From contig JABGRN010000006.1 in assembly GCA_018648265.1 (NCBI GenBank), forward strand, positions 1 to 64,000: a stretch of DNA of 64,000 nt. Reading direction: 5' to 3'. The stretch is from Prolixibacteraceae bacterium. Lineage in GTDB: Bacteria > Bacteroidota > Bacteroidia > Bacteroidales > Prolixibacteraceae. The position numbers and the translations under genes are program-made. This document shows positions 36,313 to 43,737 of this stretch, in pieces; the stretch's first letter is position 1, and every line of letters starts with the position of its first letter. The notes under the pieces were generated by a model. It did not search any database. It saw only the letters and a list, made by a program, of their open reading frames with translations, and was not told the origin of the DNA.

Positions 36313-38655
36313 ATGACAAACAATTTTCAAAATATAGACCTAATAGTTACAGAATTAGGTTCTACAAAAAAGAGCCTGATTCCGATATTGCAAGCCGTTC
36401 AAAACGAATACAATTTTCTGCCGGAAGATGTATTGCGATATGTATCTGAAAAAACATCAATTACTTCGGCTGAGATAATGAGTGTTGCCAGTTTTTACTC
36501 GCAATTCAGGCTGGCACCTGTTGGCGAGCACATCATTAAAATTTGTGTGGGAACTGCTTGTCACGTAAAAGGAGCTGGTCAGGTTTACGACTCTTTTCGC
36601 AGGGAATTAAAATTACCCGATGGAGTTAACACTGAGGAAACTAAAACATATACACTTGAAAAAGTTGCTTGTTTGGGGTGCTGCACTTTGGCTCCGGTTG
36701 TTCAAATTGACGATACAACTTATGGTCATGTTGCACCCGACCAGGTTGGGCAGGTTATAAGTGATTTTGAAAGTCAGACTGGTAAAAAAAGTTCAAAAAA
36801 AGCAAGAAAAGCCGATGGCTCTGAAATAAAAGGAGAGATCAGAATTGGGTTGGGTTCGTGCTGTGTGGCTAGTGGTAGCGATGACATTAAAAATGAAGTT
36901 GAAAGTGTTATCAATGACAGCGGTCTTCGTGTTAATCTAAAACATGTGGGATGCGTTGGAATGTGTCACCAGGTTCCTTTGGTTGAAATTGTACCAAATG
37001 AAGGAGAACCAATTTTATACGCAAAGGTAAAACCTGAAGACGTTAAAAACATTGTTGAAAATCATTTCGATGCTCCGGACCTTTTAACCAAAGCAAAAAA
37101 TAAACTGCTAAACATAGCAGAAACAATACAAACCGATAGAAACTGGGACGGCGTTCAGCGATATGAAATTGGTATGCGCGAAAAACCAGTAGCTTCATTT
37201 CTGGGAAAGCAAATTCCGATTGCTACTGAATACCGCGGTATTATTAATCCACTCGATATCGAGGAATATAAAAAACGCGGTGGTTTTAATGCCATGAAAA
37301 AAGTGCTGGAAACCTTGACTTCAGACGAAGTTGTGGAAGCTGTAAATAATAGTGGAATTCGTGGTCGAGGTGGAGCCGGATTTCCAACTGGAGTAAAATG
37401 GAGGCTGGTTAAAAAACAAAAAAGCGAAACAAAATATATTATTTGCAATGGCGACGAAGGCGATCCCGGTGCATTTATGGACCGAATGCTTTTGGAATCG
37501 TATCCATATCGTGTAATTGAAGGAATGGTGATTGCGGCTTACGCAGTTGGAATTCATCAGGGTTATTTTTACATCCGGGCTGAATATCCGCTTGCAGTAA
37601 AACGAATTCGCGAAGCCATAAAAATTTGCGAGGAAAATAATTTGTTGGGAGATGATATTTTGGGAACAGGATTCAATCTCAATCTTAAGATTTATGAAGG
37701 TGCCGGAGCTTTTGTTTGTGGTGAGGAAACCGCTTTAATTGGTTCCATCGAAGGAAATCGTGGCTTTCCAAAAATACGTCCGCCATTTCCAGCAGAGAGC
37801 GGTTTGTGGGGTATGCCAACTTTGGTGAACAACACCGAAACTTTGGCTCAAATTTCATATATACTTCGCGAAGGTTCAGATAAATTTGCAAACATTGGCA
37901 CCAAAAAAAGTGCCGGAACAAAAGTGTTTGCTTTGGCAGGTAAAATTGCCCGCGGCGGATTAATCGAGGTTCCCATGGGAATTACTGTAAAACAGGTAAT
38001 CGACGAAATTGGCGGAGGAATTGCCAACGGACGGAAATTTAAAGCTGTTCAAATTGGTGGTCCGTCTGGAGGTTGTATTCCTGCTGAATATGGGAACACA
38101 CCAATCGATTTTGAGTCGCTGAGCGAAATGGGTGCGATGATGGGTTCAGGTGGTTTAGTGGTTCTCGACGATACCGATTGTATGGTTGATATCGCCCGTT
38201 ATTTTCTTTCGTTTACTCAGGAAGAGTCGTGTGGAAAATGTACTTTTTGCCGTGTTGGAACAAAAAGGATGTTAGATATTCTTAATAATATCACTACCGG
38301 AAAAGGGAAAAAGGGAGATATTGAGGAGTTGGAGAAACTGGCTGAATGGACAAAAAAAGGAAGTTTGTGTGGGCTTGGAAAAACAGCACCAAATCCGGTG
38401 TTAAGTACATTAAAATATTTCCGCGACGAATACGAAGCACATATTAATGGCGTTTGTCCAACCGGGAAATGTACCGATTTAATTACTTACTCGGTAAACG
38501 ACGAATGTATCGGTTGTACCAAATGCGTACAAAAATGCCCAGTGGATGCGATTCCATTTACCCCGCACGAAAAACATTCAATCGATACCGAACTTTGTAT
38601 AAAATGCGATGCTTGCCGTGTAGTTTGTCCGGTGGATGCAATTGATGTGAAGTAG
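36313..38655 (+). CDS. NuoE-NuoF-diferredoxin fusion, NADH-linked flavin/Fe-S dehydrogenase subunit
   Basis: 780 residues from the ATG at 36313 (a longer TTG frame runs into the repeat element). Domains: NuoE-type thioredoxin-like [2Fe-2S] (5-150; Cys78, Cys83, Cys120, Cys124); a second thioredoxin-like [2Fe-2S] (170-255; Cys183/184, Cys214, Cys218) as in HydB; a NuoF core with flavin/NADH loops (GIRGRGGAGFPTG, GDEGDPGAFMD, GAGAFVCGEETALIGS) and the SCGKCTFCRVG 4Fe-4S site; then two ferredoxin motifs (CIGCTKCVQKCP, CIKCDACRVVCP). It is the NADH-oxidising module of hydrogenase or dehydrogenase complexes. The usual catalytic subunit is absent nearby; the next gene is the likely partner. Confidence 0.92.
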   Translation: MTNNFQNIDLIVTELGSTKKSLIPILQAVQNEYNFLPEDVLRYVSEKTSITSAEIMSVASFYSQFRLAPVGEHIIKICVGTACHVKGAGQVYDSFRRELKLPDGVNTEETKTYTLEKVACLGCCTLAPVVQIDDTTYGHVAPDQVGQVISDFESQTGKKSSKKARKADGSEIKGEIRIGLGSCCVASGSDDIKNEVESVINDSGLRVNLKHVGCVGMCHQVPLVEIVPNEGEPILYAKVKPEDVKNIVENHFDAPDLLTKAKNKLLNIAETIQTDRNWDGVQRYEIGMREKPVASFLGKQIPIATEYRGIINPLDIEEYKKRGGFNAMKKVLETLTSDEVVEAVNNSGIRGRGGAGFPTGVKWRLVKKQKSETKYIICNGDEGDPGAFMDRMLLESYPYRVIEGMVIAAYAVGIHQGYFYIRAEYPLAVKRIREAIKICEENNLLGDDILGTGFNLNLKIYEGAGAFVCGEETALIGSIEGNRGFPKIRPPFPAESGLWGMPTLVNNTETLAQISYILREGSDKFANIGTKKSAGTKVFALAGKIARGGLIEVPMGITVKQVIDEIGGGIANGRKFKAVQIGGPSGGCIPAEYGNTPIDFESLSEMGAMMGSGGLVVLDDTDCMVDIARYFLSFTQEESCGKCTFCRVGTKRMLDILNNITTGKGKKGDIEELEKLAEWTKKGSLCGLGKTAPNPVLSTLKYFRDEYEAHINGVCPTGKCTDLITYSVNDECIGCTKCVQKCPVDAIPFTPHEKHSIDTELCIKCDACRVVCPVDAIDVK

Positions 38656-38666
38656 AAAATAACTTG

Positions 38667-38688
38667 GCGTCTTTGCGCCTTTGCGAGA
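38667..38688 (+). repeat. 22-bp octad leader element, copy 2
   Basis: Identical over 22 bp to copy 1 and placed 7 bp before the ATG at 38696, filling the whole 40-bp gap after the NuoEF fusion. Confidence 0.75.
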
Positions 38689-38695
38689 AAACAAA

Positions 38696-40249
38696 ATGAT
38701 TACACTAAAAATAAATAACAAGGAAATTAAGGTTGAAGAAGGCACTTCGGTAATGAAGGCTGCACAAAAAATGGGAGTTGATGTTCCGAATATGTGCTGG
38801 CATGATGAACTGGAGCATTTCACTTCGTGTATGCTTTGTCTGGTTAAGGACGAGTCCAATGGCAAACTTTTTCCATCGTGCTCGGTAAAAGCCAGCGAAG
38901 GTTTGGAAGTTATTACCGACGATGCTGAAATTAGCGAAGCCCGACAAACCGCTTTGGAATTGCTTCTCAGCGAACATGTTGGCGACTGCGAAGCTCCTTG
39001 CCAGATTGCCTGCCCTGCCCACATGGACATTCCTCAAATGAACCGTTTAATTGCTGCCGGTAAATTTGATGAGGCCTTAAAAGTGGTAAAAAAGGACATT
39101 GCTTTGCCTGCTGTTTTAGGACGAATTTGTCCCGCTCCATGCGAGGGCGCTTGTCACCGAAAAACAGTTGACGAGCCCATTTCAATATGTTTATTAAAGC
39201 GAATTGTTGGCGACGATGGAAATAAAACCGCTCTTCCTTCAATTGAAAAAACAGGAAAAACAGCAGTTGTAGTTGGTGCGGGGCCAGCCGGTTTGGCTGC
39301 AGCATACTATCTTCAGTTGGAAGGTGTTCAGGTTACTTTGGTTGATAAAAATGAAAAGGCTGGTGGATTGCTGCGCACTTCTATTTCAGAAGAAATTTTA
39401 CCACTCGATGTTTTGGATAAAGAGATTGATTTAATTTTTGAAACCGGTGTTGAATTTTTAGGTGGAAAGGAAATTAATTCTGAAGTTCTTGAATCGTATA
39501 AAAAAGAGTTCGATGCAATTGTAATTGCTACTGGAGCGATTTCGGAAGTATCGGATTTGTTTGGATTAAAAGCGACACCAAAAGGAATTGTTGCCGATAG
39601 AAATACCTACGAAACTTCTGATGAAAAAGTCTTTGCCATTGGAAATGTTTTGCGTTCTTCAAAATTGGCTGTTCGTTCCGTAGGTCAGGGAAAAGAGGTA
39701 GCTTTTTCAGTGATGCAATATTTTAATAAGGAGAAAATTAAAGGCGAACCTCGCTTGTTTAATTCGAGATTTGGACGTTTGGTGGTAGATGAATTTGCTG
39801 AATATATTAAGGAGTCGGTTGAAGGAAAAAGAGTTATCCCGGAAACAGGAGGGCACTCAGGATTTACAAAAGAAGAAGCCATTGCCGAAGCCGAAAGATG
39901 CTTGCATTGCGATTGTCGCGCCATCGATGATTGTAAATTGAGGGAATATTCAAATGATTATAAAGTAAATCAGCGGCGTTTTAAAACCAGTCAGCGCAGG
40001 AATATTACAAAACAAATGAATCATGGTTCGGTGGTGTACGAACCGCAAAAGTGTATTAGATGTGGTATCTGTGTCAGGCTTACAGAAAAATATGGCGAGA
40101 AATTTGGCTTCACATATATTGGCAGAGGATTTGATGTGGAAATTGGTGTTCCTTTCAACGAAGAGTTGGAAAAGGGATTAACAGAAACCGCAGTAAAAGT
40201 CGCAAATGCTTGTCCAACTGGGGCGATTTCTTTGAAGAAGAAAGGTTAA
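38696..40249 (+). CDS. [2Fe-2S]/GltD-type flavoprotein oxidoreductase
   Basis: 517 residues from the ATG at 38696. The N-terminus is a plant/NuoG-type [2Fe-2S] domain (Cys34, Cys45, Cys48, Cys62). Then comes a GltD/NfnB-like segment with clusters at Cys98, 102, 106 and Cys145, 149, 153, an FAD-binding GAGPAGLAAAYYL (194-206), and GQGKEVAFSV. The C-terminus has further cysteines (CLHCDC, CIRCGIC, NACPTGA). Fusions like this accompany NuoEF-type subunits in NAD(P)-dependent, possibly bifurcating, complexes. Here it probably joins the preceding 780-residue protein. Not a hydrogenase: no H-cluster motifs. Confidence 0.88.
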   Translation: MITLKINNKEIKVEEGTSVMKAAQKMGVDVPNMCWHDELEHFTSCMLCLVKDESNGKLFPSCSVKASEGLEVITDDAEISEARQTALELLLSEHVGDCEAPCQIACPAHMDIPQMNRLIAAGKFDEALKVVKKDIALPAVLGRICPAPCEGACHRKTVDEPISICLLKRIVGDDGNKTALPSIEKTGKTAVVVGAGPAGLAAAYYLQLEGVQVTLVDKNEKAGGLLRTSISEEILPLDVLDKEIDLIFETGVEFLGGKEINSEVLESYKKEFDAIVIATGAISEVSDLFGLKATPKGIVADRNTYETSDEKVFAIGNVLRSSKLAVRSVGQGKEVAFSVMQYFNKEKIKGEPRLFNSRFGRLVVDEFAEYIKESVEGKRVIPETGGHSGFTKEEAIAEAERCLHCDCRAIDDCKLREYSNDYKVNQRRFKTSQRRNITKQMNHGSVVYEPQKCIRCGICVRLTEKYGEKFGFTYIGRGFDVEIGVPFNEELEKGLTETAVKVANACPTGAISLKKKG

Positions 40250-40251
40250 CA

Positions 40252-40323
40252 TTGAATGATGATTAACGATTTCAGATTTTAAATCGACATTCGAAGTTCG
40301 TTAATCGACATTCAAAATTCAAT
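40252..40323 (+). repeat. Near-perfect palindromic element with heptads (ATTC type)
   Basis: TTGAATG and GATTAACGA (40252-40269) pair with TCGTTAATC and CATTCAA (40298-40315), 16 of 18 positions. The 3' arm is read as six heptads from 40282 to 40323: AATCGAC, ATTCGAA, GTTCGTT, AATCGAC, ATTCAAA and ATTCAAT. It ends 3 bp before the ATG at 40327. Confidence 0.7.
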
Positions 40324-40326
40324 ATT

Positions 40327-41436
40327 ATGAAAAAATTATTATTACAGTTAATACTAATATTTGTTGCAAATCAAATTTTTGCCCAAACCCCCGATTCCTG
40401 GCCAATTTTCAGGGGTGACCAAAATTTAAAAGGAGTTGCAAAAACTACTATCCCGACTTCGCCCAAACTATTGTGGACATTTGAAACCGGCGATAACATT
40501 AAATCGGCGCCAGTGGTTGCAAACGGTAAAGTTGTAATTGGCTCAACCGACGGATTTGTTTATTGTCTCGATACAAATGGAAAATTACTTTGGAAATTTG
40601 ATTCAGGAAATGTTATAGAAGCTCCGGCTCTTATTCTTGAAAACGTTGTTTACGTTGGTAATTTGGATGGAACTTTATTGGCTTTGAATTTAAATTCAGG
40701 CGAAAAATTATGGGAATACGAAACCGATAATCAGATAATTGGCTCGGCAAACTGGTGGACGGATGGAAATACAACAAGTATTTTGGTGGGGAGTTACGAT
40801 TACTATCTTCATTGCGTGGATGCAAAAACCGGCAAAATGAGATGGCAATATGAATCGGACAATTTTATAAATGGAGCTGCCAGTTGTTCCAATGGAAAAG
40901 CTATGTTTGGCGGATGCGATGGATTCCTTCACGTTGTTGACATTGCAACTGGGAAAGTAGATAAAAAAATTGACGTAGCAACATATGTTGCAGGTTCAAT
41001 GACCGTTGAAAATGACAAGGTTTATATTGGTGATTATGATGGTCGTTTTTTTCAGGTAGATACAAAGGAAGAAAAGACAACCTGGACTTGGGAGCACGAA
41101 TCAACTAAATTACAATTTATTGCATCACCGGCACTCATCGGGAATAAAGTAATAACTGCAAATCATAATAAGTTTTTATACTGTTTCGATAAAAATAGTG
41201 GTGAAAAATTGTGGGAATACAACACCGGAAAACATGTTGAAGCATCGCCGGTAATTGTAAAAGACAAAGTAATTATTGCAAATATGCGTGGTGATTTGGC
41301 TATTGTAAACCTTTCGGATGGTAAACTTGTTTGGACATATGAAATAGGTAGCCAGATAATAAGTAATCCAGCTGTAGCCAGTGGAAAAATATTTGTTGGT
41401 GCCTACGATGGAAACATGTATTGCTTCGGGAATTAG
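40327..41436 (+). CDS. Secreted PQQ-like beta-propeller protein
   Basis: 369 residues; signal peptide about 1-20 (ending IFAQ). The shared motif is WPIFRGDQNLKGVA. The blades are very regular, with NGKLLWKFD, SGEKLWEYE, TGKMRWQYE, SGEKLWEYN and DGKLVWTYE, so it is closer to BamB-like PQQ propellers than to the larger paralogs. It is the last propeller of the island and directly follows the flavoprotein, separated only by a palindromic element. It may be the periplasmic docking or substrate-binding part of the redox system; inference. Confidence 0.85.
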   Translation: MKKLLLQLILIFVANQIFAQTPDSWPIFRGDQNLKGVAKTTIPTSPKLLWTFETGDNIKSAPVVANGKVVIGSTDGFVYCLDTNGKLLWKFDSGNVIEAPALILENVVYVGNLDGTLLALNLNSGEKLWEYETDNQIIGSANWWTDGNTTSILVGSYDYYLHCVDAKTGKMRWQYESDNFINGAASCSNGKAMFGGCDGFLHVVDIATGKVDKKIDVATYVAGSMTVENDKVYIGDYDGRFFQVDTKEEKTTWTWEHESTKLQFIASPALIGNKVITANHNKFLYCFDKNSGEKLWEYNTGKHVEASPVIVKDKVIIANMRGDLAIVNLSDGKLVWTYEIGSQIISNPAVASGKIFVGAYDGNMYCFGN

Positions 41437-41481
41437 TTTGAAAAATGGAAATTGTAATTTGAGTGGTGGTTGTTTCGTCAA

Positions 41482-41500
41482 TTCTCCCCTCAGGGGAGAA
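41482..41500. repeat. Small GC-rich palindrome
   Basis: TTCTCCCC and GGGGAGAA with a 3-nt loop, followed by a GAGGGGTG stretch, in the 237-bp gap before the glycosyltransferase gene. It could weakly terminate transcription from the preceding gene, though the T-tract is absent. Confidence 0.45.
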
Positions 41501-41594
41501 TAAAAGAGGGGTGTTTGTATTAGATAAAAAACGGAAAAGGTTTAGCAGATACAAAAGTTCACAAAGAAAAAATGGAAATAAATTGATTACGAAT

Positions 41595-41668
41595 AAATAA
41601 AGGAAGATAAAAGACATTCAGTTGGCAGATAAAACTTCCAACTTCTGTCTTCCAACTTCCAACTTTTT
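41595..41668 (+). repeat. Decayed hairpin with tandem heptads (ACTTCCA type)
   Basis: Five units at 41634-41668: ACTTCCA, ACTTCTG, TCTTCCA, ACTTCCA and ACTTTTT, ending 5 bp before the ATG at 41674. The reverse strand of 41597-41627 matches in CCAACT, TGTCTT and CTTCC blocks, so it is one arm of a hairpin. It has the same unit sequence as the element before 32044. Confidence 0.6.
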
Positions 41669-41673
41669 TAAAA

Positions 41674-42960
41674 ATGAATATCATACAAATTATACCCGGT
41701 TCGGGAGGAAGTTTTTATTGCGGGAATTGCCTGCGCGACAGTAAATATGTTGATGCCTTGCGCGACCAGGGACATCAGGTTGTGAAAATACCAATGTATC
41801 TGCCGCTTTTTGCGGATGAACACGACATTACCGACATTCCAATTTTTTATGGGGCAATCAGTACTTATCTGAAACAGGTTTATCCCATTTTCAGGAAAGC
41901 GCCAAAGTGGTTCGATAAGGTACTCAATTCGAAACCAATGATGAAAATAGCTGCTTCAATGGCGGGTTCTACTCGTGCAAAAGGGCTGGAAGACATGACC
42001 ATCTCAATGTTGTTGGGCGAAGAAGGCGAGCAAAAAGAGGAATTGGATAACATGGTAAACTGGATTGCTGGTCATTGCAAACCCGATATTATTCACATTT
42101 CCAATGCTCTGCTTTTAGGGCTGGCAAAAAAGCTGAAAGAGAAAGTAGGTGTCCCAATTGTATGTTCGCTGCAAGACGAAGATGTTTGGATAGATGCCAT
42201 GAATCTTCAGTTTCAGGATAAAATTTGGAAATTGATGCATACCAAAGCACAAGATTTGGATGCAATAATTTCAGTGAGTAATTTCTTTGCTGAAACAATG
42301 AAGAAAAAAATGGAACTTTCTACGGAAAACCTTCACACTTTTTATCTCGGTGTGGATAACGAAGATTACCATTTTATTTCAACAAAAGAAAAGCCACGAA
42401 ATGTTGGATATATTTCGAGGATGTGCCATGAAAATGGTTTCGATATTGTTGTGGATGCATTTATTGAATTGAAAAAGAAACCGGGTTTTGAAGAGGTAAA
42501 ACTGATTGCAACCGGTGGTTCGACCGGCGACGATAACAAATTTATAAAAGAGCAAAAACGAAAATTAAAGGATAATAATTTATTGGATTATTTTGAGATT
42601 TTGCCCGAATACGAGGGGGAAGCGCAACACGATTTTTACAAACAAGTTTCGTTGGTTTCGGTGCCGGTTCGAATAGGAGAGGCATTTGGAATGTATTTGC
42701 TGGAATCAATGGCGTCGGGAGTTCCTGTTGTTCAACCTGCTTTGGGAGCGTTCCCCGAAATTACAGAACTTGCCGGTGGTGGAATTACATACATGCCAAA
42801 CACTCCTGAAAAATTAAGCGAAACCTGGGCTGGTTTGTTAAACGACCCGAAAAAATTGGAACAGTTAAGTATTAATGGTCATGCCGGAACAAAAGAGAAT
42901 TTTAATATTCACAGTCATGCTGCAGAAATAATTGCTTTGTACGAAAGTCTAAAAAAATAG
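41674..42960 (+). CDS. GT4-type (GT-B) glycosyltransferase
   Basis: 428 residues. The N-terminal domain begins NIIQIIPGSGGSFYCGNCLRD, the glycine-rich start of GT-B enzymes. The C-terminal domain holds the donor-site E-x7-E region in GEAFGMYLLESMASGVPVVQP. No membrane helices or signal, so the enzyme is cytoplasmic and probably extends a surface glycan from a nucleotide sugar. It follows the propeller island after 237 bp and precedes an ABC exporter by 33 bp. A joint role in envelope glycan assembly is possible; specificity is unknown. Confidence 0.87.
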   Translation: MNIIQIIPGSGGSFYCGNCLRDSKYVDALRDQGHQVVKIPMYLPLFADEHDITDIPIFYGAISTYLKQVYPIFRKAPKWFDKVLNSKPMMKIAASMAGSTRAKGLEDMTISMLLGEEGEQKEELDNMVNWIAGHCKPDIIHISNALLLGLAKKLKEKVGVPIVCSLQDEDVWIDAMNLQFQDKIWKLMHTKAQDLDAIISVSNFFAETMKKKMELSTENLHTFYLGVDNEDYHFISTKEKPRNVGYISRMCHENGFDIVVDAFIELKKKPGFEEVKLIATGGSTGDDNKFIKEQKRKLKDNNLLDYFEILPEYEGEAQHDFYKQVSLVSVPVRIGEAFGMYLLESMASGVPVVQPALGAFPEITELAGGGITYMPNTPEKLSETWAGLLNDPKKLEQLSINGHAGTKENFNIHSHAAEIIALYESLKK

Positions 42961-42965
42961 GCTTT

Positions 42966-42987
42966 GCGTCTTAGCGTCTTAGCGAGA
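42966..42987 (+). repeat. 22-bp octad leader element, copy 3
   Basis: Units GCGTCTTA and GCGTCTTA followed by GCGAGA, a diverged copy of the elements at 36281 and 38667, starting 5 bp after the previous stop and ending 6 bp before the ATG at 42994. Confidence 0.7.
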
Positions 42988-42993
42988 AATATT

Positions 42994-43668
42994 ATGCTAT
43001 TACAACTACAAAACATATCAAAAGGATACGGAGAAATTGGAGTACACAGTTTTCGTCCCGTTCTGAAAGAATTGAATCTGGAAATTGGTAAAGGAGAAAA
43101 AATTGCGATAATTGGTCCAAGCGGTTCAGGAAAAACAACTCTACTAAATTTAGTCGGTGCGCTTGACTTGCCGGATTCAGGGGATGTTATTTTCGACGGT
43201 AAAAATATTACAGGCTACTCAAAAAGAGAGTTGGCAAATTTTAGAAATCAACATCTTGGGTTTATATTTCAATTGCACCACTTAATGCCGCAACTTACAC
43301 TTTGGGAAAATGTATTGTTGCCCTTGTTACCGCAAGGAAATAAAATCTCTAAACAACAAAAAGAGTGGGCTGAATACCTAATTCAAAAAGTTGGTATTTG
43401 GGAGCAACGAAATCAAAAACCTTCGGAAATGTCGGGTGGCGAGTGTCAGAGAACAGCGGTAGTTCGTGCGTTAATAAATAAACCAAAATTAATTTTAGCT
43501 GATGAACCAACCGGAGCACTCGATGAGGACAATGCAACTGCACTTTCAGAATTGTTGATTCAGTTGAGTGATGAGGAAAATGTTACTTTGGTTACGGTTA
43601 CACATTCGTCGGAGTTGGCTGGAAAAATGGATAAAAAACTTATTTTGAGAAACGGGAAGTTGGAGTAA
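42994..43668 (+). CDS. ABC transporter ATP-binding protein, LolD/MacB type
   Basis: 224 residues from the ATG at 42994 (the longer TTG frame begins inside the octad element). Walker A GPSGSGKTT (41-49), signature MSGGECQR (146-153) and Walker B LILADEPTGALDE (166-178) are intact. The EPTGALD form is characteristic of the MacB/LolD/FtsE group, which work with FtsX-like permeases that do mechanical work in the envelope. Its partner, a fused 1092-residue permease, follows after a 69-bp REP-like element. Confidence 0.92.
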   Translation: MLLQLQNISKGYGEIGVHSFRPVLKELNLEIGKGEKIAIIGPSGSGKTTLLNLVGALDLPDSGDVIFDGKNITGYSKRELANFRNQHLGFIFQLHHLMPQLTLWENVLLPLLPQGNKISKQQKEWAEYLIQKVGIWEQRNQKPSEMSGGECQRTAVVRALINKPKLILADEPTGALDEDNATALSELLIQLSDEENVTLVTVTHSSELAGKMDKKLILRNGKLE

Positions 43669-43734
43669 ATCATTCCCGTTAAAACGGGAATCTTTTGCAA
43701 TTTAAAATGAGATTCCCGCCTTCGCGGGAATGAT
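43669..43734. repeat. REP-like double hairpin
   Basis: Two hairpins, ATTCCCGTT/AACGGGAAT (43672-43691) and ATTCCCGC/GCGGGAAT (43712-43731), are themselves arms of an outer inverted repeat (ATCATTCCCG with CGGGAATGAT). The element fills the gap between the ABC ATPase and permease genes and ends 3 bp before the ATG at 43738. Confidence 0.7.
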
Positions 43735-43737
43735 AAT

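Noticed and set aside
38578..39030. 150-codon minus-strand frame across the flavoprotein start
   Set aside because: Shadow: it crosses the octad element and two gene ends with clear Fe-S motifs on the other strand.
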